Program-made: the position numbers and the translations under genes
Shown here: in pieces, positions 1-6,374 of the stretch
Layout: each line of letters begins with the position of its first letter
How positions within the stretch are numbered: the stretch's first letter is position 1
From: Spirochaeta sp.
Lineage (GTDB): Bacteria; Spirochaetota; Spirochaetia; DSM-27196; SLAA01
Direction: 5' to 3'
Length of the DNA: 8,343 nt
NCBI GenBank assembly: GCA_020201015.1
Contig: JAIVHN010000259.1
Location: forward strand, 1 to 8,343
The notes under the pieces: generated by a model
What the model was told of the DNA's origin: nothing
Databases searched by the model: none
Seen by the model: the letters and a program-made list of their open reading frames with translations, nothing else

Positions 1-640
1 GTCCTTGCCTGAGTGCGAGGAGATCATCAATGACCACAAATCCTATGCCGCCGACCACTACCAAAATCATGATCGGCAGCAGCACTGAAGCACTCCCAGC
101 AAAGGCCTCCAAGCTGTCGTCAAAGAGGCTGAACCCGGCATTGCAGAATGCCGATATCGCGTGAAACACCGCACCCCAACCAGGGTTTTCAATTCCATGG
201 CTACGAAACGCAAGATACAACGCGGCCGCACCCACGGCTTCCATTACAAAAGTGAGAATGAGAATGTGCTTCACGATTCGACCAGGCCTATAGGAGACCG
301 AGTCGACGTAGTAGTCGGTGACAAGCCCTCTGTTCGAGAGTGAGATTTTTCCGCCAGCACCAGTTAGATACAGGGTAGCAAAGGTGACAATGCCAAGGCC
401 GCCGACCTGTATAAGTGCGACAACAATAACCTGGCCAAAAAAGCTGAACTGGGAGGTGTTTACCACTATCAGCCCGGTGACGCAGACCGCAGAGGTGGCG
501 GTAAACAGAGCACTCAAATAGTCCAGTCTCCCTGGTCCTGGCCACGCTACTGGTAGCGTTAGCAAAACCGAGCCCATAAGTATAGTAATTATGAAGAAAG
601 CAAACAGTGGGGTTTTGTCGTTCGATTTATGCTTGGCCAT
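1..640 (-). CDS. ktrB: Trk/Ktr-family potassium uptake membrane subunit (KtrB-like), 3' end outside window
   Basis: This is the first 213 codons of an integral membrane K+ (possibly Na+-dependent) transport subunit of the TrkH/KtrB superfamily; the stop lies beyond base 1. Translating the minus strand from ATG 640 gives a short cytosolic start (MAKHKSNDKTP) followed by a hydrophobic helix. The first pore loop reads FTATSAVCVTGL (about residues 46-57), which is the filter-bearing P-loop of this family. It is followed by ALIQVGGLGIVTF, a signature of the second transmembrane region of repeat one. The second pore loop, FHAISAFCNAGFSLF, lies at about residues 157-171, and a further membrane helix (VLLPIMILVVVGGIGFVV) follows. 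The short N-terminus fits KtrB better than the longer TrkH. Repeats 3 and 4 are off-window. An in-frame TGA lies a few codons upstream, with no other ATG, GTG or TTG between, so ATG 640 is the start. AGGAG at 657-653 is 12 bases upstream, a slightly long spacing. The regulatory NAD-binding partner (KtrA/TrkA) is not visible; it could be the next gene off-window. Confidence 0.9.
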   Translation of the reverse strand, partial: MAKHKSNDKTPLFAFFIITILMGSVLLTLPVAWPGPGRLDYLSALFTATSAVCVTGLIVVNTSQFSFFGQVIVVALIQVGGLGIVTFATLYLTGAGGKISLSNRGLVTDYYVDSVSYRPGRIVKHILILTFVMEAVGAAALYLAFRSHGIENPGWGAVFHAISAFCNAGFSLFDDSLEAFAGSASVLLPIMILVVVGGIGFVVIDDLLALRQG

Positions 641-673
641 ACCGCCGAATCGCTCCTGCCTTTCAATTCAGCA

Positions 674-702
674 ATTCTACCGCTATTAAGTAGGCAACTC
701 AA
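674..702 (-). promoter_or_regulatory. Probable sigma70-type promoter for the potassium transporter gene
   Basis: On the minus strand a TTGAGT (-35-like, 702-697) is separated by 17 bases from TAGAAT (-10-like, 679-674; one mismatch to TATAAT). Transcription would start near 667, leaving a short leader of about 27 bases before ATG 640. The spacing is ideal and the position is right, so this is the best promoter candidate in the window. It is a match by eye only. Confidence 0.5.
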
Positions 703-724
703 GCAACTCGAGCACTAGGCACTA
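694..724. repeat. Short direct repeats in the divergent control region
   Basis: GCAACTC occurs at 694-700 and 703-709 (9-base period), followed by GCACTA at 712-717 and 719-724 (7-base period). The four related GCA(A)CT words sit in a row and overlap the -35 element of the minus-strand promoter. They could be an iterated protein-binding site, but they are short and may be chance. Confidence 0.3.
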
Positions 725-742
725 CACGTCGGTACGGTGTAG
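722..742. promoter_or_regulatory. Inverted repeat CTACAC-N9-GTGTAG, candidate operator
   Basis: CTACAC (722-727) and GTGTAG (737-742) are perfect reverse complements around a 9-base spacer. The dyad lies between the transporter promoter and the aldolase gene, where a dimeric regulator could act on either side. No regulator family can be named from this. Confidence 0.3.
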
Positions 743-747
743 CTGGT

Positions 748-762
748 ATCTTATGGTAAGAT
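748..762. promoter_or_regulatory. Inverted repeat ATCTTA-TGG-TAAGAT upstream of the aldolase gene
   Basis: ATCTTA (748-753) and TAAGAT (757-762) are perfect reverse complements around a 3-base centre, 54 bases before the aldolase start. Both arms overlap words resembling a -10 box (TATCTT 747-752, TAAGAT 757-762). No good -35 box is seen 16-18 bases upstream of either, so the plus-strand promoter may be activator-dependent or use another sigma factor. Confidence 0.3.
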
Positions 763-804
763 GGTGGAGACGTGATGAAAATCTCGCAGAAAACGTAGCC
801 AAAA

Positions 805-810
805 AGGAGG
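805..810 (+). promoter_or_regulatory. Strong Shine-Dalgarno that fixes the aldolase start
   Basis: AGGAGG at 805-810 lies 5 bases before ATG 816. This decides in favour of 816 over the longer in-frame ATG at 753, whose upstream sequence has no comparable site. The 21 extra residues from 753 (MVRWWRRDENL...) also do not look like family sequence. Confidence 0.85.
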
Positions 811-815
811 CGGAT

Positions 816-1886
816 ATGTCCGCGACAGACATTCAGCAATTTTTAGGACAAGATGCAGAGTACCTACTAGAACACAATTGTAAAACAGTACCCAAGGAAT
901 CACTCCACTTGCCTGGACCAGATCATGTAGATACCGTTTGGGCACACTCGGATCGAAATAACAAGGTACTACGGAATCTTCAGTCGCTATATGACCATGG
1001 GCGGCTTGGCGGTACAGGCTATCTCTCCATACTCCCGGTCGATCAGGGCATTGAACACTCAGGAGGTGCTTCGTTTGCGAAGAATCCTGCCTACTTTGAT
1101 CCGGAAAACATTGTAAAACTTGCCGTTGAGGGTGGTTGTAACGCGGTAGCATCAACCTTTGGTGTTCTTGGTGCCGTGTCGCGGAAGTATGCTCATCGGA
1201 TCCCTTTCATCGTCAAAATCAACCACAACGAGCTGCTCACATACCCAAATAAGCACCAGCAAATTCTATTTGGTACGGTTGAAGAAGCCTACAACATGGG
1301 TGCGGCCGCAGTCGGGGCAACGGTCTACTTTGGCTCGGACGACGCCACGCGCGAAATTATTGAGATTGCCGAGGCTTTTCACTACGCGCATGAACTGGGC
1401 ATGGCCACAATACTGTGGTGTTACCTGCGCAACAGCGCCTTTAAGCACGAAGGCACCGACTACCATACCGCAGCGGATCTCACCGCCCAGGCCAACCACC
1501 TGGGTGTAACAATTGAAGCGGATATCATTAAGCAGAAACTTCCGGATACCAACGGAGGGTACAAAGCCTTGAACACCGGTGAATCTTCGTACGGCAAACT
1601 AGATGAACGGATTTACAGTGAGTTGACAAGCGACCACCCGATAGACCTTTGCCGCTACCAGGTTCTGAACTGTTACATGGGTCGCGCAAGCCTAATCAAC
1701 TCCGGGGGAGCTTCAGGAAAAAACGACTTTGCCGATGCGGTTCGCACTGCAGTAATCAACAAGCGCGCAGGTGGCGCCGGACTCATTAGTGGACGCAAAG
1801 CCTTTCAGCGTCCAATGGAAGAAGGAGTGAAGCTCTTGAATGCTATACAAGACGTGTACCTCGACAGTTCGGTCGGCATTGCCTAA
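816..1886 (+). CDS. fbaB: Class I fructose-bisphosphate aldolase, FbaB (DhnA) type
   Basis: This cytosolic glycolytic/gluconeogenic enzyme cleaves fructose 1,6-bisphosphate to dihydroxyacetone phosphate and glyceraldehyde 3-phosphate through a lysine Schiff base, without metal. The 356-residue product matches the usual ~350 residues of the bacterial FbaB type. Recognisable blocks are ILPVDQGIEHSGGASF (about 72-87), the barrel strand FIVKINHNEL (131-140), VGATVYFGS (166-174), EADIIKQKLPDTNGGYKAL (234-252), YQVLNCYMGRASLINSGG (281-298) and AVINKRAGGAGLISGRKAF (312-330), ending QDVYLDSSVGIA. The Schiff-base lysine is most likely in the ADIIKQK segment (Lys239 or Lys241), by position in the family; I cannot decide between them by eye. 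ATG 816 is chosen from the AGGAGG 5 bases upstream. The gene opens a probable operon: the next ORF begins 20 bases after its TAA. No damage is seen. Identity is confident; the C-terminal half closely resembles what I recall of E. coli FbaB. Confidence 0.95.
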   Translation: MSATDIQQFLGQDAEYLLEHNCKTVPKESLHLPGPDHVDTVWAHSDRNNKVLRNLQSLYDHGRLGGTGYLSILPVDQGIEHSGGASFAKNPAYFDPENIVKLAVEGGCNAVASTFGVLGAVSRKYAHRIPFIVKINHNELLTYPNKHQQILFGTVEEAYNMGAAAVGATVYFGSDDATREIIEIAEAFHYAHELGMATILWCYLRNSAFKHEGTDYHTAADLTAQANHLGVTIEADIIKQKLPDTNGGYKALNTGESSYGKLDERIYSELTSDHPIDLCRYQVLNCYMGRASLINSGGASGKNDFADAVRTAVINKRAGGAGLISGRKAFQRPMEEGVKLLNAIQDVYLDSSVGIA

Positions 1887-1906
1887 GGAGTGAGCACATC
1901 CATACC

Positions 1907-3136
1907 ATGATACATAATTTTGACCAGCGAGCCCGCGTATACGCGCGGGTTCTTCTTCGTCAGGGGCTTAATCTTCAGCCCGGACAGCGCCTCTTTGTGC
2001 GGAAAGCCCCGGTCGAAGCCGCAGCCTTTATCCGAATTCTTACCGAGGTTGCCTACCAAGAGGGTGCGCGCTACGTTGCTTTATTTTGGGAAGACTCAGC
2101 AGCAACTCGTATTCGTTACGAGCAGGCTCCCGAGGATTCGTTCGAAGAGTTTCCGCACTGGCACACAGACGCCTTGGTACATGGCGCGGAGCAGAACGAC
2201 GCCTTCTTGGTATTTAGCTGCGAAGACCCTCATCTCACGGACGGAATACCGTCTGAGCGAGTTAGCACCACCGTACGCACCGCCAACCGACACATGGAGC
2301 CCTTCCGCCGTTATGTCATGAATAACGAGATTGCTTGGTTGGTAGCGGCAGTTCCAACCCCCGGCTGGGCTCAGGCAATATTTCCAGACTCTTCGGTAGA
2401 ACAGGCCGTAGACAAACTCTGGGAAACTATTTTTCAGCTGTGCCGGGTAGATCAACCAGACCCGGCGGCTGCTTGGGATGAACATGCACGGCTAACCGCT
2501 GAACGTGTGCGCTTTTTAGATGAACGAAAGTTCCATGCGTTGCATTTTCGTGGGCCCGGTACCGACTTGAGCGTAGGGTTAGCCGACGGGCACGAGTGGC
2601 ATGGGGTGGGCTCAACCAACAAAGCGGGTGTGTTTTTTATACCCAACATGCCGACCGAGGAAGTATTCACTGCTCCTCACCGTGGTCGCGTAAACGGAGT
2701 GGTGCGTAACACTCGACCCCTGGTGGTAGATGGGACCACCATAGACGAGTTTGAGTTGGAGTTTCGTGAAGGGAAAGTAATTCGGGCCACGGCTACTAAG
2801 GGACAAGACGCTCTCACAGCGCTGCTGGAGACCGATGAAGGTGCAAGCTATCTGGGTGAGGTGGCATTAGTACCCAACAGCTCACCTGTATCGCGCTCAG
2901 GACTTATGTTTCACAACACTTTATTTGATGAAAATGCGTCCTGTCATCTAGCGCTTGGGCGTGCATATCCTTTTTGCGTGCAACACAATGGCGAAGAGGA
3001 TTTCCTCACACGCGGCGGTAACCGAAGCTTGGTGCATTATGATTTCATGATTGGTTCCGGAGAGACCGATGTAGTTGGGATAACAGCCGATGGAACTGAG
3101 GAACAATTGCTTCATAAGGGTGAATGGGTGGTGTGA
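1907..3136 (+). CDS. M29-family metallo-aminopeptidase (AmpS/PepS type)
   Basis: This predicted cytosolic exo-aminopeptidase trims N-terminal residues from peptides using two metal ions. Its 409 residues match the family's ~410. All ligands expected from the AmpS/AmpT structures are present with family spacing: Glu252 in NMPTEEVFT, Glu318 in YLGEVALVP, His347 in NASCHLALG, Tyr354 as the catalytic tyrosine, and His377 and Asp379 in SLVHYDFMIG. The N-terminal half (about 1-190) is the less conserved substrate-access domain. ATG 1907 is the first plausible start after the aldolase stop. The nearest Shine-Dalgarno (AAGGAG, 1885-1890, overlapping the aldolase TAA) is 16 bases away, longer than optimal, so initiation may be weak or coupled to the preceding gene. 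It is followed after only 3 bases by the GGDEF gene. Linkage to glycolysis and c-di-GMP genes suggests co-transcription, not a known joint pathway. Confidence 0.93.
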   Translation: MIHNFDQRARVYARVLLRQGLNLQPGQRLFVRKAPVEAAAFIRILTEVAYQEGARYVALFWEDSAATRIRYEQAPEDSFEEFPHWHTDALVHGAEQNDAFLVFSCEDPHLTDGIPSERVSTTVRTANRHMEPFRRYVMNNEIAWLVAAVPTPGWAQAIFPDSSVEQAVDKLWETIFQLCRVDQPDPAAAWDEHARLTAERVRFLDERKFHALHFRGPGTDLSVGLADGHEWHGVGSTNKAGVFFIPNMPTEEVFTAPHRGRVNGVVRNTRPLVVDGTTIDEFELEFREGKVIRATATKGQDALTALLETDEGASYLGEVALVPNSSPVSRSGLMFHNTLFDENASCHLALGRAYPFCVQHNGEEDFLTRGGNRSLVHYDFMIGSGETDVVGITADGTEEQLLHKGEWVV

Positions 3137-3139
3137 TAT

Positions 3140-4162
3140 ATGAGTCGAGTCGAGGAACTGGAAAAGGAGAACTTTGATCTTCGTCAACTGCTTGAAATCG
3201 GAAAGAGCCTGAACTCAACTCTTGAGTATACCCGGCTTATCGACTCGATTCTTCATACATGTTTAGCCCAGATGCGCGTACTTCAGGCAGGTGTTTTTGT
3301 CCGGCGGGAGGCCGCCCAAGCTGAACTTATACTGAATCGTGAATACATCGGATTTGAACTGGACCATTCTATTCCATATACCATTCCTCCCGATGACCCA
3401 CTGCGCCAGCAATTGCTGGAGAGACCCGACTGCTATAGTCCGGAAGAACTGAAAGCGGCGCTACCTACGAACAGTCCGGAGAGCGGACTCTCACACATGC
3501 CCTATCAATTAGTGGTGCCGCTGGTTGCGCGTTCAGACTTACAGGGCATTATCGTATTGGGCCGCCGAATTGATGATTCCGAGTTCACGGCTGATGAACG
3601 CCGTTATGTCTTGGATATTGGAAGACTTGCCGCCATAGCGGTGTACAATGCTTACCTTTTTGACCGCGCTACCATAGATTCTTTGACCCGGCTCAAACAA
3701 CGCCATGTGCTTGAAGAGCGCATGCTGGAGCTCTTCAAGTCTCACGGAGACGCAGGTCAAGAAAACCTCTCGCTTCTCATGCTCGACGTTGACCATTTCA
3801 AACCGGTGAACGATACCTACGGGCACAAGTTTGGTGATGAAGTCTTACGCAGACTTGCCGAGATTGTCATGCAGCACACTCGGCCGGTGGACATAGCCGC
3901 CCGTTATGGGGGCGAAGAGTTTGTCATTCTGCTGCCGAGCCTGGACGCCGTTGGGGCCAGTGAGGTAGGCGAACGTATTCGCATAGCGGTGGAAGATGAT
4001 CGCTTCTACTATGGTGACAAGGAATTACAAGTGACGGTCTCGATCGGCGCTGCGGAGTACAAGCACCCGCCGCACCGGTTCCTGTACTGCCGCAATTCGC
4101 AGCGGGATATCTTTTTTCTCGCAGTAGGATTTCGCCAGCAGAAGAATACCCACACCGCTTGA
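3140..4162 (+). CDS. GAF-GGDEF diguanylate cyclase with truncated, replaced C-terminus
   Basis: This is a probable cytosolic signalling enzyme that makes c-di-GMP from two GTP. A short coiled coil (residues 1-20, MSRVEELEKENFDLRQLLEI) leads into a GAF-like sensor (about 20-172), then a GGDEF domain from about 178. Visible motifs are the metal aspartate in LDVDHFKPVND (Asp216), the active-site loop GGEEF (257-261), and an RxxD product-inhibition site (Arg248-Asp251) five residues before it. The late strand VTVSIGAAEY spans 298-307. Normally ~40 more residues follow, including the ADxALYxAKxxGRN helix. Here they are absent; residues ~309-340 are a non-homologous tail encoded by the antisense strand of the STAS gene, ending at TGA 4160-4162. 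No transmembrane helix or signal peptide is seen. Whether the shortened domain still folds is uncertain: the catalytic loop is intact, but a structural helix is lost. ATG 3140 begins 3 bases after the peptidase stop, and only a weak GGTGG precedes it. Family call is confident; activity is not. Confidence 0.88.
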   Translation: MSRVEELEKENFDLRQLLEIGKSLNSTLEYTRLIDSILHTCLAQMRVLQAGVFVRREAAQAELILNREYIGFELDHSIPYTIPPDDPLRQQLLERPDCYSPEELKAALPTNSPESGLSHMPYQLVVPLVARSDLQGIIVLGRRIDDSEFTADERRYVLDIGRLAAIAVYNAYLFDRATIDSLTRLKQRHVLEERMLELFKSHGDAGQENLSLLMLDVDHFKPVNDTYGHKFGDEVLRRLAEIVMQHTRPVDIAARYGGEEFVILLPSLDAVGASEVGERIRIAVEDDRFYYGDKELQVTVSIGAAEYKHPPHRFLYCRNSQRDIFFLAVGFRQQKNTHTA

Positions 4163-4324
4163 GTCCATATAGCGAACTCCGCATAGATCAATAATGAGTC
4201 CTGCGTTCTCGGCATGGGTTTCTTCAAGTATTGCGCTTTTGAGGGCGGTGCCCTGAAAAAGGTCGACGTCGCCTTTGACGCGCAACACCGCAACTTTGCC
4301 AGAAGACGTTCGTTCGAGCTCCAT
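4025..4324 (-). CDS. STAS-domain anti-sigma-factor antagonist, C-terminus clipped
   Basis: This is a small cytosolic partner-switching protein (SpoIIAA/RsbV class). When its serine is dephosphorylated it binds an anti-sigma kinase and releases the target regulator. The 99 residues show the strand VAVLRVKGDVDLFQG (11-25), then GLIIDLCGVRYMDSSGVGILL (start 42), carrying the phospho-acceptor DSSG at 54-57. By analogy with SpoIIAA the acceptor is one of Ser55/Ser56. The final recognisable block is QEPVRRVL (81-88). Families usually continue with something like ELTGLDRLF and 10-20 further residues. Here the chain runs into antisense GGDEF sequence (RSADRDRHL) and stops at TAA 4027-4025. The ORF is open back to 4405, but ATG 4324 starts the domain properly and lies 4 bases after the phosphatase stop (TAA-GGGT-ATG). 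It has no well-spaced Shine-Dalgarno, so termination-reinitiation coupling is likely. The loss of the last helix is the odd feature. Confidence 0.87.
   Translation of the reverse strand: MELERTSSGKVAVLRVKGDVDLFQGTALKSAILEETHAENAGLIIDLCGVRYMDSSGVGILLLAKSYCEKKDIPLRIAAVQEPVRRVLVLRSADRDRHL
4058..4066. other. Inferred joint where two convergent genes lost their 3' ends
   Basis: Reading plus, GGDEF homology ends at Glu-Tyr (codons 4055-4060). Reading minus, STAS homology ends around VRRVL (down to codon 4063-4061). The two homologies therefore abut within a few bases, leaving no intergenic space. This fits a deletion, inversion edge or misassembly joint. Exact position is limited by homology recalled by eye. 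Confidence 0.55.
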
Positions 4325-4328
4325 ACCC

Positions 4329-6374
4329 TTAAGTATCGTCCTTTCCCGGAGCAAACTCCAGAACCAATAAGGTCTGGTCGTCATGCTGCTTGCCAGCGAC
4401 CACAAACTCTTCCAAACTCGTGCAGACAGCCTGTCGCACAGCCTCAGCGCCCTGATGGGCCGTGTTGACGACTATTGTTGCCAGCCGTTCGGCTCCAAAC
4501 TGCTCTCCTGCAGTATTCGGGGCCTCGGTTATGCCGTCGGTGTAGAGAACCAACACATCTCCGGGTGAGAGCCGGGTCTTTATACTGTGATACTCGCCAT
4601 CGGCATCAACACCGATCGGGAGCCCTTCTGTGTCCAGATACTCTATCCTCCCGCCTGCACATGGAGCGTCTTGGCCCGCCTGCCTTCCCGCGGGGTCTGG
4701 GGCGGGGTCTGGGGCGGGGTCTGGGGCAGAGTCTGGGGCAGACCCTGCTCCAGCAGCCATAGCCTTTCTGTACACCATAAGGGGGTGGTGCGCGGCGTTG
4801 GCATACTCGAGCTCCCCGCTTACCACATTTATGCGGCACAGGCCGATAGTTGCGTAATGCTCGGCCGCTGTTCGACGTGTGATCCCGACGTTAACCGCAC
4901 GAAGGGTAAGCGCCGGATCCGGTTTAGTCCCGGGTTCACTATCCAGCAATGTGTTAATCATGACCATTACAAGGGCAGCCGGAATTCCTTTGCCCGCCAC
5001 GTCGCATATCATAAGTCGCGCAGTGTGCTTGTCGGTCTGCGAGTACTCGTAGAGATCCCCTCCGACACCGCGTGCAGCCGAGGAAAACATGGCACAGACA
5101 AGGCCAGCAATTTTTGGCGGTGAGTCCGGCAGCAAGTTCTTCTGTATCTCGGCCGCGATATTTAACTCGCTTTCAATCTCCTTCTTTTCAAGGAGCTCAA
5201 GGTAAGCAAGCGTCATATCTATGCTCAGTGCCGCGTAGTCGGCAAAAGTTTGGAGGTGGCGAAAATCACGCTCCTCAAATGGCCTAAACTGCCGAGTCCG
5301 GACAATGGCCACGACACCAAGCACCTTTTGGGAGATGATGAGCGGTACCGCAATGAGTGAGCGAATGTAGCAGCTGTCCGCAGGGTCATGATTAGCATGC
5401 AGGCGCGGATCTTCGTCGGCGTTGGGAATGAAGGTCGGCAAGGCTGAGGCTGCTGTTGTACCTATTACAGTAGCACCCATCTGAATGGGGGTAGAACGGA
5501 AGTAGTTCTCAAGACGTGCCGCTCGTTCCTTGACAACCGCAGAGACGGGATACGGCGGTGGAAAGGTCCCGTACAGCGCGCGAAGATAGAGTTCCGACGT
5601 GTCATGTGCGATAAGAAAGACAGCTCCGCCGTTTGCTCCGGTTTCACTTACTGCGTCCTCAACGATATAGCCCAAAATGCGGTCAAGTTCGGCCTGTGAG
5701 CCTATAGCCGACTCTACTCGGTGCATGAACCCATACAACCGCTCTTTTTCTTCCTCTGCGCGCTTAGCCGTCTCCAAACCTGCCAGGTAGCTGCGACGGA
5801 AGTAGAACAGCAGCACTGCAATATGAACAATATACAAAGCTGGATAGAAAAACGCTTGAGAAACGGACGCATTGTGTCCAAAAATAAAAATAAGCACCTG
5901 TGGGTATAACATGCCGAAAAACACAACATCACGCGTGTCCTGTACGGTTCGCGAAATAACTACTTCATCGGTGGTGGCGTCGTAAAAGGTAGTGGCAAAC
6001 AAGAGAAATGCCGCAGCAAAGGCTACAGCGTAGTACACGCGGGCGAACGTCACTTCAAAGTTAAGGTCAAGAATTCCCGCCCCTGCAGACAGAAAAACAA
6101 CAACCGCTAAAAACAAACGCCCGGCTTCACGCCGTCCAAGCACTATCTCTAACCAGTAGAGATACAACAGCAATACAAGAATATCGACCAAGACCAAGAG
6201 TGCCCGGTGCGGATAAACTATGTAGGACAGATCACGAATCAGAAGAACACAAAGCGCTACGGCTGGGACGCTGGCAGACCTCTCGGCCCCAACCCCGCGA
6301 AGCACTCTATAGGTGAGTAGTCCTGCAATGAGAACCGCGATACGCGGTGCCACGTACCACAGGCTCGAGCCCAC
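4329..6374 (-). CDS. Membrane 7TM-GAF-PP2C (SpoIIE/RsbU-type) serine phosphatase
   Basis: This predicted inner-membrane sensor phosphatase probably dephosphorylates the STAS protein encoded 4 bases downstream. In its 681 residues, about seven hydrophobic helices are visible at roughly 4-25, 34-54, 58-80, 85-107, 110-131, 149-167 and 173-192. A charged helical linker (199-215) and a GAF domain (about 220-390, with IRSLIAVPLI at 337-346) follow, and a coiled segment ends in AAEIQKNLLPDSPP. The PP2C catalytic domain (about 405-675) keeps its metal-binding aspartates: ARGVGGDLYEY (Asp440), CDVAGKGIPAAL (Asp458), LYTDGITEA (Asp613) and KQHDDQTLLVLE (Asp665/666). Between YANAAHHPLMVYR and IEYLDTEGLPIGV sits an unusual ~35-residue insert (about 538-573) rich in PDPA repeats. 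The start is GTG 6374, directly abutting the nfo TAA, with GGGGAGG 5 bases upstream. The membrane part has no periplasmic sensor domain I recognise. No anti-sigma kinase is in the window. Confidence 0.93.
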   Translation of the reverse strand: MGSSLWYVAPRIAVLIAGLLTYRVLRGVGAERSASVPAVALCVLLIRDLSYIVYPHRALLVLVDILVLLLYLYWLEIVLGRREAGRLFLAVVVFLSAGAGILDLNFEVTFARVYYAVAFAAAFLLFATTFYDATTDEVVISRTVQDTRDVVFFGMLYPQVLIFIFGHNASVSQAFFYPALYIVHIAVLLFYFRRSYLAGLETAKRAEEEKERLYGFMHRVESAIGSQAELDRILGYIVEDAVSETGANGGAVFLIAHDTSELYLRALYGTFPPPYPVSAVVKERAARLENYFRSTPIQMGATVIGTTAASALPTFIPNADEDPRLHANHDPADSCYIRSLIAVPLIISQKVLGVVAIVRTRQFRPFEERDFRHLQTFADYAALSIDMTLAYLELLEKKEIESELNIAAEIQKNLLPDSPPKIAGLVCAMFSSAARGVGGDLYEYSQTDKHTARLMICDVAGKGIPAALVMVMINTLLDSEPGTKPDPALTLRAVNVGITRRTAAEHYATIGLCRINVVSGELEYANAAHHPLMVYRKAMAAGAGSAPDSAPDPAPDPAPDPAGRQAGQDAPCAGGRIEYLDTEGLPIGVDADGEYHSIKTRLSPGDVLVLYTDGITEAPNTAGEQFGAERLATIVVNTAHQGAEAVRQAVCTSLEEFVVAGKQHDDQTLLVLEFAPGKDDT
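4692..4739. repeat. 12-bp tandem repeat coding for PDPA units
   Basis: Three perfect copies of GGGGTCTGGGGC (4692-4703, 4704-4715, 4716-4727) are followed by one with two changes (AGAGTCTGGGGC, 4728-4739) and a decayed fifth unit (4740-4751). On the coding (minus) strand they encode Ala-Pro-Asp-Pro/Ser units in the phosphatase. The period is a multiple of 3, so copy-number change alters length but never frame. Confidence 0.9.

Noticed and set aside
288..545. 85-codon minus-strand ORF near the left end
   Set aside because: Shadow in another frame of the potassium transporter, whose pore-loop motifs read through the same bases.
753..815. Longer aldolase start at ATG 753 (21 extra residues)
   Set aside because: The extra residues are unlike the family, and AGGAGG lies 5 bases before ATG 816; 753 also falls inside an inverted repeat.
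4025..4162. Bidirectional terminator between the convergent operons
   Set aside because: I see no GC-rich hairpin with a T-run; the whole stretch is read as coding on both strands.
4325..4405. Longer STAS start at 4405
   Set aside because: It would overlap the end of the phosphatase gene by 27 codons with unrelated sequence (MWSLASSM...); ATG 4324 begins the domain 4 bases after the phosphatase stop.
4692..4739. Phase-variation switch by repeat slippage
   Set aside because: The unit is a multiple of 3, so slippage changes protein length but cannot switch the gene off.
4692..4751. CRISPR-like array
   Set aside because: Units are 12 bp and contiguous, without spacers, and in frame inside a coding region: a coding minisatellite.
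4587..5123. 178-codon plus-strand ORF inside the phosphatase gene
   Set aside because: Antisense shadow: low-complexity GVWGGVW repeats come from the 12-bp repeat, there is no recognisable domain, and the opposite strand carries a complete conserved protein.
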